From: Patagioenas fasciata
Lineage: Eukaryota; Chordata; Aves; Columbiformes; Columbidae
Assembly (NCBI RefSeq): GCF_037038585.1
Contig: NC_092521.1
Coordinates: 51,654,398 to 51,718,397 of the forward strand
DNA: 64,000 bases
Reading direction: 5' to 3'
Part shown: positions 11,901-25,588 of the stretch, piece by piece
Layout: every line of letters starts with the position of its first letter
Position numbering within the stretch: position 1 is the stretch's first letter
Position numbers and translations under genes: made by a program
The notes under the pieces: generated by a model
What the model saw: the letters and a program-made list of their open reading frames with translations, nothing else
Databases searched by the model: none
Told to the model about the DNA's origin: nothing

Positions 11901-14900
11901 AAGTAAGCCTCTGCACAATCTTGCTTTACGTTTAGGGGCTTAGTAGATCTAAAGCAAGTTCTCCAAAAACTCTATCTGTAAATCCCCCCACAAGTCCTAA
12001 TTGCCAAGGAGGCTGGAGATGCTCCCTTGCAAGGCTTCAAAGCCAGCAATTCTTTGCAATTAGATAGGAACGCAGAGGTGGAATGGACCTCCCACCATGC
12101 AACAGCTCTTGTGGGGAAATGGTATCGGCCCTTTCCTTCTGCACCCCTTGCTTAAAAAACAAAAACCATAGAGAAATGAATGAACAAGGAAGTCTCTCCT
12201 TCCACGTTGCTGTCTTTTATTCTGTGGGCTCCTGGATTGTCCTGCTGTTTGATCACTGTGCTTCTCGAGCATCTGGCCCTCAGCAGAGGAAAAGGAGCAG
12301 AAGAGAACCCAGCCTGAGCCCGCTGGAATGAATGCTGAAGCCGGTGATGATACATCACGGGTGCTCAGAACCTTTTTGTTCATATTCTTCAACAAGGGAA
12401 AACAGTACTGTAAAGGTTCAGGGAAAAACTAAGTACTAATACATTGCATGAATTCAGGACTAGAAGCTGTTAGAAGGACATGATTTATTTTTAATTAATT
12501 TATTTATTTTTAGAAGAGCTTTTACCACATACATTTCTCCAAATTCGAGCTTATTCTAAGAAAGGGAGGTGGCAGGTATTCTTTTTTTTTTTTTCTCCTT
12601 TCTTTGAATATGCAAGTGATTGAACCTGTTGTTTCAGAGAAGTGCAAAACTTTGAACACAATATCAAAACCTTTTTCTTTGAACTAACATTGAATTTCAC
12701 TATTATCTTAGGTTTCCTACATTTCGTTAAACAGTTTGTGGAAGCCCAATAGCATCACATAGCTGGTATTTCATTCCTCATGGAGTAAATTGTAAATGAT
12801 GGGATAAAAAGATACATTTATAATTCTCCTCATAATAATGGGGCGACATTAATAAATATGCGGACAAGTGTAGCTAAAGAAAAGAAGAAAATTACTGAAG
12901 AAAAATACATGACATTGAAGATTACATTAGTGTGGCTCACATGCTGCTTCCTTCTGCTTATTTTTCCTTTCACTTTTCAGATTTTCCAAAGCACAAAAAT
13001 TTGCTTATCTTACTCGTAATTCCTTTGAAATAAAGCCTATTGAAAGTCAGAATCTTCTACATTGTCACATATTTTTGCTTTTGTTTTCTAATTGGGAAGA
13101 AAAATAAAATGTGGAAAGTTCCAAAATATTTTGGTTTTGAAATGTGGGCTTGGGACATCTTTGATGCATCATCATAACACAGCCAGAAGGAACTCTATTG
13201 TTCTTGATGGAAAATGTAATCCATTCAGGGATGGTGGAGGAAAATGGGGGACCTAAACCATGATGAAGTCATGATGAGTAAAGACAAGCCTTGCTGAAGC
13301 AAAACATTTAGATTTGCTTGGACAGTTCAAAACATTTTGGATTGTTTTTTATTTTCCCAAAGGGACATTACATTGTTTTGGCATAACCAACTTTTTCCTG
13401 TGGAAAAAAGTCAATATTACAGAAATGACTTCTCTGTTAAAAACCATAAACATAAAATTCTGGAGCAGCAATAGAGGGAATAAGTCAAACCAAAACTGAG
13501 CACATTTGAAAATGTTCTCCCTAGAGAATCTTACAACTGCTCCAACTTAGCAATAAGAATTTTATGTGAAGGTAAGTATATCTCATAGACACCAAACAAA
13601 AGGTGATGAAATCTGTGAGTTATGACTTAGTATGTTTCAACACACTTGAAATATGATGTTTCATAGAGGCACTCAAAACCCATTTAAAAAAAAATCTGAA
13701 AGAGCTCTGGTGGAAGGCGTGGGTCTTTGAATGGAAAAAATAATATGAGATTTCACAACTGTTTTTCTAGGACTAGGCATTTAAAAAAAGTTTAACACTG
13801 TTTTTTGTTTGTTTGTTTTTTAATCTCTCTCTACCAAGCAAAAGCTTATATGTTTAGAAACATACTTTTAGCTTTAGAAACACAGCAAAGTTCATCGTTG
13901 TTTTATATTTAGAAAAATTCTGCTAGATTCAGTTATAAAAAATGGGCACAAACCTCTTTTTTAAGCGATGATAGCAAAGTATTTTGGGGGAAAGATAGAG
14001 GATATGGCACTCTTACTGAGTTTTTAGGATTTGGGTAGTTAGGATAAGCTGGCAGGCCATTTTGTAGCCTTGTAGAAGTCGCCGTGAGTTGCTGACTTTC
14101 TGGAACTGATGGCCATTTCAATGTCTGTTTTTCAGGGCAACTTCTGGTTTAAATGTGACAAACCTCATCCTGGCTTCTTCTGTATCAGGGCAAGCTTCAT
14201 CTTGACAATACTGGCTAGAAGACAGAGCCTGTTATTTCTTATTACACAAGTTAATCACACGTTTTTCTGAGTATAATAAAATGGTATTTCATTGAATTGA
14301 AGAGCAAAAGCGACCAACAGACCAGCCAGTGTCAAATGCTCTGAATCTATTGCCACCTCTCAGATTTCACCCACACTTGAGCCCAGTCAGTTGTGCCAGA
14401 CCAAAGTGTCCCATATTGATCAGAGGATGCTGAGAGATGGGGAGTGCACAGCTTTGGGTGGCTTAAAGGACCAACAAACAAGAAGAATGGAGGAACAAAC
14501 CAAGTGTGCCTGCCAGGTGTTTGAAGACAGCTGTTGGCATCATGCCTGTTGGCACACGGATCATTTGGCCAACCAAATTGTACAGTCTTTCACCTGGTTC
14601 TTGAAGGCATGTACCATTTTTTCATTCTTTGCATGTACAGTTTTCAAAATGGGATACAAATCCCCATAGCGGGTCTGTGAGGTGCTTTTGTAATAAAAAC
14701 TATAGTTACATAAACAACCCTTGCTAGTCGGACATGAAAAATAGCCACTCTCAACTCTGAGCTTCACTATCACCCTGTGAAGGCACAGTCAGCTATTGAA
14801 GGGCCCAGGGTCATTGCATATGCATGTGTTGGTAAATCAGAATATGCTCTACCTGCTGCATGATGTTTCTGGGAATGTCTGGGAAGTCAAATTAAAATGT

Positions 14901-16450
14901 AATTGTGGTTTTCATAGCTGAGGGCTTCCCGTTGGAGCGCTTGTGGTTCTTTACCGGCTCAAAGAAAACGAATTACAAATGGATCCCACTGAGGCTTGAA
15001 AGGTATTTTAAGTATATTAGGTTTAGTCAACATCACCTGACAAACAGTGCTATTTATTAATACATTCAGCGTGTTTCAATGTGATTTTTCTTGTCTTTCA
15101 CTGCTCTTGAGGAGGGTGTTATTTCTGTAGTTGTTTTGTTAGTCATTTCTGTAGGCAGCTAGACAGCTGTTCCTGCAATCCGTTTATTAGTTGTGGTTGG
15201 CTCCAGGTTTAGCAAAATGCAACTGCACCCTCTTGTGGAAGCTAATAAGGAGATTATTTTTGTTTCCTGGTATCTCCTTGTGTATTTTTTCTGAACAAGT
15301 CAAGTAAAAACAAACAGCAGAAGTGTCCTGAGGCCACACAGCAACAAAGGTTCCTGGAGAACTTCAAAAAAATAAGCTGCAACTTAGGAATGTCTGAACT
15401 TGGACAGCCTTTGAAGACAAACTTCTGTGAGGAACGCTTTCAAAGGCACCCCAAGAAACCTTCCTGCCTTTTGTGGGCATCCCTATCATAATACGTTCTT
15501 GCAGAAGAACAGAGTTGGTATGTCTATATGCAGAGAAATAGCACATTTACACGATTTCAGTCTAAGTACAATAATTCAATAGTGGTATCCAGCATGGACT
15601 TGAAAAATGGTTTGTGTTCATTGTCTATATGTGCAAATTCATGAACAGAGATATCTGTATCCCTATATGTGCTAATGGAAATACTGCATGTTCTTGGAGG
15701 CAATTATGCTTGTGAGGGAGTAGGATAGGCTGCACATTGGAGGCTTAACTTTGAACCCTTGTAAATCTTGACATGTCAGGTTTTTTTCTGCGGTTCCTCT
15801 GGACGCTTTATTTAAAATAAGTGCATTTAAATTCATGAATGCATTTGTAGCCTGCTCTCTGAGTAGTGGCAGGGGAAGCAACAAATCCTTCAACTGGTGA
15901 AGCAAGTATATTGGCATGTCCAACTCCCACTCTGCAATATGGGGAGAGGCTTATACAATATGTCCCTTACTTCAGAGGAGAAAAAAATGTTATACAGGAA
16001 ATTAATTTCCGCTCAAAAAAACCTTAAACTATTTCTTTCTCCTGTCAGCCTGGGGGGGGGGGGTGTGGTGTGTGGAAAAAAAGAGTTTCTGCCAAAGATA
16101 GGGGAAATACGGATTTTTTAGACTTTTTTAGAAATAAAAATTCATCATATGCTCCATAAGCAGAGGCACTCACTGATAAAAGGATTAAAATATCCAAAAA
16201 TAACAATGTGTTTGTGGAAATATCACTTTCCACAAGTAAATTTTAAAGGAACGAGAGCGAAAAATTTTCTATCATTTTAATACACAACTTATTCAGATGC
16301 ATTAAACTCCCCTGTAAGCAGCAGCTGTTTGTTATGGACCATAACAGTGCTATTTTTTCTCAGAACAAAGAATTAACCCAGAGCTTGCCCTAATGTCAAT
16401 TAGAAAGCTGGAAGAATTTGTCTTGCTCTTTGCAAATGGTTAATTAAAAA
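5961..16450. other. Gene-poor intergenic DNA
   Basis: About 10.5 kb with ordinary AT-rich avian composition. I saw no splice-flanked ORF, CR1 element, RNA gene or CpG island. Small open frames (at most 126 codons, for example at 6212-6592) have no recognisable motif and are treated as chance. There are short homopolymers, such as the T run near 12581, and a run of G at about 16052. Confidence 0.6.
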
Positions 16451-16456
16451 AAAAAG

Positions 16457-16480
16457 AACCAACCAACCAACCAACCAAAC
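16457..16480. repeat. (CCAA)n microsatellite
   Basis: About six perfect copies of the tetranucleotide AACC/CCAA, directly preceded by an A run at 16446-16455. Confidence 0.9.
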
Positions 16481-17059
16481 TGTTACACAGCATTTGATCC
16501 ACTGCTTTATGTAGAATTTAATGAGGTGAATTGATTTGCATTTTTATGTCTGAACATGTTCTTGCATGGGCAGAACACCTCACTGAACGGTGAAATACAA
16601 CCTCTTGACACCTCTGGGTGGGGTAAGAGAATTCAAGATGCTGGTCTGAAAGTCATATTTAAGGAGTCCTGGTCAGATACTAACATTGCTTTACCTGCAA
16701 AAGTGCTTCTATACTTTCTGAAATTCCACAGCAATCATCACGATTTTTAAGATTTGTTTCTACTTGCTTCTCTGTTGTGCTTTTGCTCTGTGCATTAAAC
16801 GGCCCTCTGCTGTTCTCAGATGGTGTGTGTTCTGTAGTCAGTAACATGGCGCTTTACCCCAGATGAGGATATGAGCTTCATTTTAATATCTCTGTTGGAT
16901 ATTTGTGCTCGTTCTGCACGCTGTAGTTTGTGTATTTCTGGCAGAACAGCAGTGAGCCTGGCACCATGCTGGCTGAACCAGAAGAAGCAGCCACGGTTGC
17001 TGGTCGCTGGAGGGGGTGGCTCAAATGGCACGGCTGGCTTTGGGCTGCATGGGCTGTCA

Positions 17060-17826
17060 CAAAGGGAAAGAAGGGCAAGTGTAGAGTCTTGCATCTGGGC
17101 AGGAACAACCCCAGGTCGCAGTATAAGTTGGGGAAAGACCTGTTGGAGAGCAATGTAGGGGAAAGGGACCTGGGGGTCCTGGTGGAGAGCAGGATGACCA
17201 TGAGCCTGCACTGTGCCCTTGTGGCCAGGAAGGCCAATGGCATCCTGGTGTGTATTAGAAGGGGGTGGTTAGTAGGTCAAGAGAGGTTCTCCTTCCCCTC
17301 TACTCTGCCCTGGTGAGACCACATCTGGAATATTGTGTCCAGTTCTGGGCCCCTCAGTTCCAGAAGGACAGAGAACTGCTGGAGAGAGTCCAGTTCAGGG
17401 CAACGAAGATGATGAATGGAGTGGAGCATCTCCCTTATGAGGAAAGGCTGAGGGAGCTGGGTGTCTTTAGCTTGGAGGAGACTGAGGGGTGACCTCATTA
17501 ATGTTTATAAATATGTAAAGGGTGAGTGACAATGGAGCCAGGCTTTTCTTGGTGACAACCAATGATAGGACAAGGGGCAATGGGTACAAACTGGAACACA
17601 GGAGGTTCCACTTAAATATAAGAAGAAACTTCTTCACAGTGAGGGTGCCAGAGCACTGGAACAGGCTGCCCAGGGAGGTTGTGGAGTCTCCTCTGGAGAC
17701 ATTCAAAACCCGCCTGGGCGCCTTCCTGTGTAATCTCATCCGGGTGTTCCTGCTCTGGCAGGGAGATTGGACTAGGTGATCTTTTGAGGTCCCTTCCGGT
17801 CCCTAACATTCTGTGATTCTGTGAAA
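17060..17826 (+). mobile_element. CR1 LINE, 5'-truncated 3' fragment, sense on + strand
   Basis: Conceptual translation shows the C-terminal part of CR1 ORF2 in pieces: a [11 protein letters not shown]-like segment near 17080-17110, then R-D-L-G-V-L-V, then [17 protein letters not shown] near 17305-17355, then R-R-N-F-F-T-V-R-V near 17620. The pieces lie in different frames, so the copy is frameshifted and dead. The 3' end shows the CR1 hallmark, a short tandem of an 8-base ATTCTGTG-type unit at about 17809-17824. The left boundary is approximate. It is the same type as the element at 41.7-43.3 kb, in opposite orientation. Confidence 0.93.
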
Positions 17827-20610
17827 TAGGTCATGTACTCTTATGACTGTTGACATTATAGTTTTGTTATGTCTTTCCGCGAGGCATGCAAGTACACACA
17901 GGTGGATGAGCAAAAACAGTTAAAAGCACCCTCATAGACGGGAAAGCTACTTCTTGGACCTCAATGTGCATTGCTTCGTGCTGCCAAACACAGAAAGGCT
18001 CCTTTCATCATGCTTCAATCATGGAAGCTTGCTCCTTCTCTAGAGTGAATATGGATGTAAAGTTTATGCAGCTGCATCCGTCTTTCAGGTTAGTTATGTC
18101 ACTGTGAGCTCCTCAGCTATGATCCCACACTGCAGTGCCTTGCACTCAAACCAGCCTGCCTGCTTCCCTGTGCGCCTGCCACAGAGGTTACCTCCCTGCT
18201 GAAGTCCTGGCACATTACCTAGTCCTCTGTAATCCGAGTTTCTTTCAAGCTCTCATGCCCAGGATACATCACTGTAGCCATGCCTCATGTCTCTGCATGA
18301 TTTCAGCTGATTTGCCAGTCTCCCTTGGGGAAGAGAGCATGTCCAGTCTCATTAAAAAAACATTGCTGAAAGCCAAGGATCTACAAGCAGGTTCAACTAC
18401 CTAAAACAGTTCCCGTGTGGCTAATAAACAATGAAAGCAATTTTCAACTCCTAAAATTCATCTCCCAGTTTATAATCCTGAGCATCTCTATCAGATACAA
18501 CCCCACAACCCTGCCCTCAGCTACTCATGCCATGGTCCAAATTTAATGCCATTTCCAACCCTAGCTTTAATCAAGATTATCTTTAGGATGTACTGTGATT
18601 GAGAAATGCAAGAAGCAAAAATTTTCTGTCCTTTCCACTTAGAACCCACGAACCCAGTCCTTGAATGGCAACAAAGCAGTGGCCTCTATTTCTCTAAACT
18701 CATCTTAAACAAACACACTGTGCCCACCCTACTCTTCTTCACAAGCCTTCTGGTTTTGGAAAATCCGCAAAGAAACAAAATTTAATTTACAGATGACCTA
18801 AATCCTACCAAATACCCTACCACTCCTTCTAGCTTAAACATTAACCATGGATCTCTATTTGTGCTTTGTTTAATATAATTGGGTGCTCCTGGCATTAGGC
18901 TCTGCCAAACTCAACAATCTGCAAAACTCAACAATCAGCAAAACTCCTTCTAAGGTCATTTCTTCTGAAAACACAAACTATTAACCATCCTTGGCTAGAT
19001 GCAGCCTTCCCAAATCTTGCATATGTCACTCATCCCTCCCAGCAGAAGCCCTTACCTAGCACCATGGACCTTCCAGGCACACGAATGAATGTGACTCATT
19101 GGTCTGGGAATTGATGGTGAATTTTAGCTCTAACCATAATCCTGACTGCATCATGGCCCCCAAATCACCAGCTCTTTACGTCTAAATGTTATCCTTTCCC
19201 ACAGTAACCCCAGCCCTTCTCCTCATGGATGCTGCAGGATCTTGATGAATTTTGTCATCCCTTGCTGTCACAGAAATGGGGTGATGACTGGGGTGGTGGA
19301 GGTGAACACAGAAGGGTCAGTTCTGGGCCTAGTGTTAGAATTGGGGTAAAGATTTGGGTTTTGAAAAAGAAAGCATGAAAAATCTGTGTTTATTGTGTAT
19401 TTCTACAGGAACATTAAATCTTAAATAGGGACTACTGCTAGTAGGTCGCATTTTGGGGTAACAGGACAAGAAGGCTGTAGGTGCAGTGAAGGCTGTAGGT
19501 GCAGCTAGAGGTTCAGAGGGAAAGGGCTGATCCAGAAATGGAGGAGAGGATGGAGATGGCAGCCACAACTGCATATTAAACTCTGAGCTCTGATTAAAGC
19601 TAGGGTTGCAGTTTGTCCCTAACCCAGGTTTTAAGAGGGCTGAAAAGTCAGATGATTGCTGAATCCAAGAGGCATACAGAGTTGAGCAATGAACTGACCC
19701 TGATAGGGGAAAATAGTTCAATGTTTGGGCTGTTGTTGGAGGGAATTGCTGGGATATATGTAAACCCTGTGGCTGGGTTAATGTTATGGTTTGGTTCACA
19801 GGCATCTGAAGCATTCAGGAAAATTCAGGATCTTCCAAGCCCTATAGGACTTTGATGAGGAATGAATCAAGGGTAGGCTGAATTTAAGTTCAGGGCAAAA
19901 AAAATGGATAGCTTGACCTGTTCTGGGACAGAATACAATTAATTTTATAGCAAGGACTTGAGATTAGCTTTGGGTTCAGGACAACAGGAACCGAAGAGTT
20001 GAGTTTACTGCTGAGTTCTGCAAGATGTACAGGGAAAACACAATCCTGGCAAATAATTTATGGCTTATTCAGAGGCAATTAGGAGTTTCTAGATGATGGT
20101 TAAGTGTAAGGATTAGGACACTGAGGACTAAAGCACTCAGTTCAGTTCAGGTTAAGTGCAGCAGCAGATTTGAAGCAAAGGAATGATTTACACCGAGTTC
20201 TACAGTTATGTTTAAGGTTAAGTACAGCAGGGCTTAATTTCTTTCTATGTTGGTACAGAAGAATTTAGTTTCTTGCTGAACCTGTTAAGTGTAGATGCTA
20301 AGATGAGAGATGTTAGACTGGTTTAAGATTACTTTGGTTAGTGTTTCCTTCTTCTTGCATTGGCTGGATATTGGATTTTTTGGGAAGGAGAGTAGAGATT
20401 AGATTGGGCAAAGCCAATTCTCATGAGTTTAAAGCTAGATCTGGTTTTGAGTGATCATAGTCTGTGACTCCAGCAATGAATAATACTTAAGTGTTCTGAT
20501 GTTTTAGTCAGATTCCAGGTATACTGACTAAGACCAGTAGGAAAAACACACTTAAGCCTGTATAAAAGTGTTAATGTAAATCAAATGTTAACCAGCATTC
20601 TCAAGATCTC
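17827..20610. other. Intergenic DNA with strong strand asymmetry (C-rich then G-rich)
   Basis: No gene is supported. From about 18.12 to 19.25 kb the plus strand is rich in C, A and T, with words such as CCCTA, CTAAC and AACCC. From about 19.26 to 20.5 kb it becomes G/T/A-rich, with words such as TAGGG, GGGTTA and GGATTAG. The switch is near 19,260. This could be a very decayed tandem repeat in inverted arrangement or simply a composition switch. A 159-codon minus-strand open frame at 19335-19814, rich in Ser, Pro and Thr, falls in the G-rich half and is not accepted as a gene. Confidence 0.45.
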
Positions 20611-20696
20611 ATATACACACACACACACACACAATCATGTGGACACACACATAAGGAAACACACGCACACACACACATATATATATATACACATGT
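20611..20696. repeat. Compound (CA)n/(TA)n microsatellite
   Basis: An uninterrupted CA run at 20613-20633, an interrupted stretch with ACACAC blocks, then CA followed by (TA)n to about 20690. Confidence 0.92.
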
Positions 20697-23600
20697 GGTT
20701 AATTGTATGGGCTCGAAGAAAACTGAGGAATTGAGGCATCACTGTGGGAAGGTTTCAGAAAATCAGAGTACTTCAGCTCAAGGCCTAACTACCAATTTTA
20801 GCAAATAAAGTAGCTACTACTCAATTATGTCTCATTAAATTCTGTAGTTACCTTCACTGAATTCAGGCAATAGTAATTACCAATTTATTTATACATTTTC
20901 CACAGTTAATTTGAAATTAAAACACCTTCACCTATTTTTCTAAGTATTCTGAGTTACATTTGCTTTTACTGATGATTCATGATGGATAAGAAGTATCATA
21001 AATAAATAATAAATTGCATAATGCATATTGCATAGTGCAACTAATTTGGTTTGGTATTTATAGAAAATCCTAGCGGCCCTTCAAAATTGTTGAGTCAATA
21101 TTTCAAGGATAGAAATTTGCAGAAGTGCTTAGAGCAATTCTTCAATGTTATAATATCTAATAGTACACTTAAGAGGTATATATTCAATTTCACATGAAGG
21201 CCACAAATCAGTTTATGTATTATACCTCAGAACTGCCTCTGGTATAATTCAGAATTCCTATAAAACCTTTATTAAAAAGCCACTAGGCTTTTTCACCTGC
21301 CCTTTTTTGGGTAACTCCTTATATTAAACAAGAGTTGAACCCTACAGCCATAAAGCAATCATGCCAGCCTCAGTGGAGCTGCTCAGGAGAGGAAACATAG
21401 TTAAGGAGAGCATAACCTTTTGTAAACAGGAGTGTAACTTGGAAAGCACCAAGGTGAAGTTACACCCTTCTCCTCCTCACTGCAACAGGCTCTTTTGCCT
21501 TCAAATACACAATTACATATATCACATGTACTGGTCCTGTAGAGTGAAGTAGCAGGCAAATGCATGAAAGAGAGAGGGCTTTTTGACTTCTTCAGATTTG
21601 GAGTAAGAAGCAGCCTATTGCTGGTTTAGATGCTCTCATTGTAGAGTACGGATCTTGTGAAAGTGGGGAGCAATCCAGCCTCCTCTCTGTCTGTGGTGGC
21701 TCTAGTTTTTGGCACAGCTTTGGGGAGTTAACACTGCAGGTCACCATGCCCAATATGTTCTTTAAGTCTCCTTCCCCACACTGCGACAACATCTCAGACA
21801 CTGATTTCAGGTGGGAAGCGTGATTCAGAAATCTGTGCAAGCCTGTTGGTCTGGCACAGCACTGGTAAATCCCCAGAGTGGGGTTTCCTCCTTTCCTCCC
21901 TCTCTGTGATTTGCTTAAGTCATGGGAGTTCTCCTGTCAATCCGAATAATGCAATTAATATTAATCTTTTTTCATGCCTTTGTGCCTTACAAGCTGCAAT
22001 TATCAATATCAATTGAATGACATACTTAAAAGAGTGTGTCATTTAATATAACCAACACTTTCAATTTTAAGAACTCATTTCAATGAGAGTTTCTTCCAGC
22101 AAAGGATAATTGATAAGGACAAAAATATGTGCTTTTTCAGAAGGATCTCTAAAGATTTCCCAGTTTCTTTGAAAAATCCCTGAAACCTCAAGCTGAAAAA
22201 CTACCAATAAGTAAAACATATTAACTTTTTAACTAAAATATGCTGGATTTCTAAATACGGGGCTTTTCCCTTTTTTTTTTTTTTTTAATGTAAAGTTTTA
22301 GAAACAAATATTCTCAAGCATCCTGATGAGCTCTTAACTTCAAAGTGGACAATCCAGTTACATTACAAGTTACGGCCAATTACATTCCTAAAAGGAGAAC
22401 CTACACTAGAAATAGAACAGTCCAAGGGCAAGTCTACTCTTCAATGTGGCATTAGAGTATGGATGAAAAAATGCATTAACTAAAACATTGGCTACATGCT
22501 GAGGACCTCATCGGACGTGAAAGGACAAATACAGGCTACATACACGGCCACTCCCATGTGGATCAAAACATTAACTAGTATTGGACGAGCTTAAAACTGC
22601 TAAAAGAAAAGCTAAATACTTGCTATGTTTGCACAAACCAATTAATTCTTGTTTTTGAAACTTATGTGCTGTAAATGTTGCAGTTCAAGTAAGTTCTTGT
22701 TTCTGTGCACGTCTTTGTGTTTCACAGTCATTTCTCAGCGCCTTGTGTCTGTCAGTCTTTTGGTCTCTTATTGCACACAGGGGATTTATAAATTCTCTCT
22801 GTGAACATTTACAGGTTGTTTTAGTTAGTCTGTCCCTCCAAGGGTAAGATTAAGCAGGTTTTCCCTCTTTTTTCAAAACTGACCATGGCTCCTTGGGAGA
22901 CTATTCTCTCAGGTGCGAGATGGGACATTCATTGGGAAGCTCCTCTCAGGTGGTTTCCTGGAGGTTGCTTGTTGTGATAAGGTCTTTTTTTACTATTACT
23001 GCACGGGGACTGAAATTTTCATAACATTTGTAAACTTCTGTAACAAACTAGTATGAGGGTTAAAATAAAATTAAGAAATTATTCACATGCTCCCGACCTC
23101 TTGTTGGAATTGCTGAAACAAGTGAAATGAATCTGAGTCGATTTTGATGCTAGGCAAGTTCAAGTAAGACAAACTGAGCCTAAGTGCTAGGCCTGGGTAC
23201 TGTGCAGGTGTCCACCTCCCCAGTCTGTCTGATGGCCTTTTACTATTTCTGTGGTTTGCAGGAGACATCTTGTGGTCAAAAAGCAAAATCACAGAGCATG
23301 CAGAGCGTCATCCTTCTGCGAAAGGCTGAGAAATCAGACTTCCTTCCGCTGCCTCCCAAGCTTTTTGTTTTCTTTTTAGTGCCAGGGAATAAAGGAGGGA
23401 AAAGTTATCCATCTGTCTGAAGGGACTTTTTGATTTAGGGAAGGCTAGATGAGCTGGGGCAGGAGGGAGCTTTGAGGCTAGGATGCAGCTTATGGGACAT
23501 CAGCTTTCTGTCTAGCGAGGACCTATGACGTCTGCTGCAGCTTGCTTGGAGTCAGATGTTTCTTAGATGAGGTGATGGCCCTGCTAGCAGTGTGTTTGCC

Positions 23601-25197
23601 TGCTTGCAGCCACGTCTCTCTGGCACGAAGCACTAACCCAGGATGATGCAGAGCGTAGGAAAGAAGACGAAGCACAACAAATGACAGTGCATTCTTATTT
23701 AACTTCAGCACAGTATTTTTTTCACGACACTATGAAGATGGACAGCATTCAGCCAGTCACCTAAATCTCACTTATGACTATCTGTGCAATTGGGGTGCTA
23801 CCCAGCGCTTGGAGCGGATGGATACAGAGGGGAGAGTTTCACTGAGGGACCCCATTGTTTAAAGGTATCTGTTTGGGGGGAAAAAAAAAAAAAAAAGAAG
23901 GAAAATAAGAACATCACAGGGAAGCAGAAAGACGAGGCCATTCTCACTGTTTTATGATTAGGAATAGCTGTGTGTCTCTGATGATAATTACAATTATTTC
24001 ACAGTTCTGTAACAGCATTTCTCAGCTGGCCTGGCATTTCACTGTGGTAGGTGACATTCAGACAGAGATGGAAAGTGATAGTATTTGTCTCAAAGAGAGT
24101 GTGAGACAAGATAGAGCAGATGAATAAGAAAAAAAAAAAGTGGATTGCAATGTGGCAATGAGAGACGTGGTAACAGCACTGAAAGGATGGATGCGCTTGT
24201 AAACTTATCACCATACCAGGCTGTGCTATTAAAAGACTTGTGGAAGAGCAGAGAAATAGTGAGTGCCTATGCTAGGTGAGTTGGGAACGATAGCAGCAGC
24301 AAAAGGTAAATCCTAGAAGATGGGTAGGAGAAGCTGGCTACAGACACAGATTCAAGTAGAAGCTGTCTCAGGCCAGGCAAGGGCAATGAGACCATGTAGC
24401 TTGTCTCAGGCTGCTATTAGCCATGGTGAGCAAACCTGACTCTTGCAGGAGTGTAATGAAAGAAATCATGACCTTCCAGACCCCATGAAGTCACAGTTTA
24501 TTGAAAGAGCCTTGCAGAAAAATGGAAATTCCATTTGTCAAAGGACTGGCCACTCGTTCTCATTAGCTACAACACCAGTAGCTTCACGAATTCTATGCAG
24601 AAGAGTATTTCATAAAGGATTAGTGTTAGGTCGACCTGCATGTCTCATTTTGACATGTGGCCTTTTTGTATTTTATAGTAAAATATAAAATTAAATGAAC
24701 TGCCTTAAAAAACAAAACAAAACAAAACACAACAAAAAAAACCAAACAAAAACCACCTCAGAATGTTTCCACAAGTAACAAATTTTGACAACTTCTCTCC
24801 CTTTTCTTTCCCCTTTGTTGAATGAAATTACAGAGAAAATTATGCCATTTTGCAAATGTGTCAATGATAATGAAAGTGAATTCTTTATTCCAACATTGTT
24901 TTCCCAACAAGCTCCATTAACCAGCTCTCACTTGTCTTTCAAACTAAATTTTGTCCTCTTCCTTGAAGACTGAAAGAAATAATACTTGGCCCAGCAGTAA
25001 ACATCTGGAACAGCTCTGCACATGCACCTTACACAAGAACAGCCCTTCTGCAACTGAATGCAAAGTACACATGTGGGAGCTCCAACAAGATCTCCTCTTG
25101 GAGCAAGACTGGGAAATGGCACAAATACGTGCTGGTCTTTTTAATGTCCTTGGAGCTTGCTGTGCCTGTAGGTGCAGGGTAAGCCTGCTCTGATTTA
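20697..25197. other. Intergenic DNA, no gene seen
   Basis: AT-rich with poly(T) at about 22269-22286, poly(A) at 23880-23896 and an A-rich (AAAAC)n-like tract at 24706-24753. Open frames are short and featureless. The segment 21930-22095 is dense in homeodomain-like words and is listed as a possible conserved non-coding element in the findings. Confidence 0.55.
24706..24753. repeat. A-rich (AAAAC)n-like tract
   Basis: Several AAAAC units merging into AACAAAAAAA and ACCAAAC. Similar A/C tracts occur near 36.9, 44.2, 49.6 and 57.2 kb, and a T/G version occurs at 28.7 kb. Confidence 0.8.
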
Positions 25198-25588
25198 AAT
25201 AATAGAATTACAGAAGCTTAGAACAGCCCAGGTTGGAAGGGACTTTGAAAGGTCACCTGGCCCAAACTTTAGTGGGAAAGGGAGCCCTGATGAGATTGCC
25301 TAGCACCCTGTCTGTTCACATCTTGAACATGCCCAGTTATGAGGACTCTACCCTGTCCTCGGGGAGGCTGTTACAGTGATTGATTGTTCTCACTGTAAAA
25401 AACCTCTCCCAGTGCAACTTGTATCCACTGCCCCTTGTTTTCACCATGTGGCTCCTTGTGAAGACAGAGGCTCTATCTTCTTTGTAGCTGCCCTTTAAGT
25501 CTTGGAATACTGTGACGAGGTCCCCCCGAGCCGTCTCTTCCCCAGGTGGAAAGTACTTAATTCCTTCAGTCTTTCCTCATGGGGCACA
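25198..25588 (-). mobile_element. CR1 LINE 3' fragment, antisense
   Basis: The plus strand begins with a degenerate complement of the CR1 3' end (CAGGTTGGAAGGGACTTTG), continues through the complement of the tail domain (GAGGCTGTTACAGTG and CACTGTAAAAAACCTCTCCC) and ends at about TCTTTCCTCATGGGGCAC. It is clearly CR1 but more diverged than the copies at 17 and 42 kb. Only about 390 bases remain and no open frame survives. Confidence 0.88.

Noticed and set aside
20611-20696. Regularly spaced CA blocks that could resemble a short repeat array
   Set aside because: This is an ordinary microsatellite with no unique spacers, and CRISPR arrays are not expected in a vertebrate genome.
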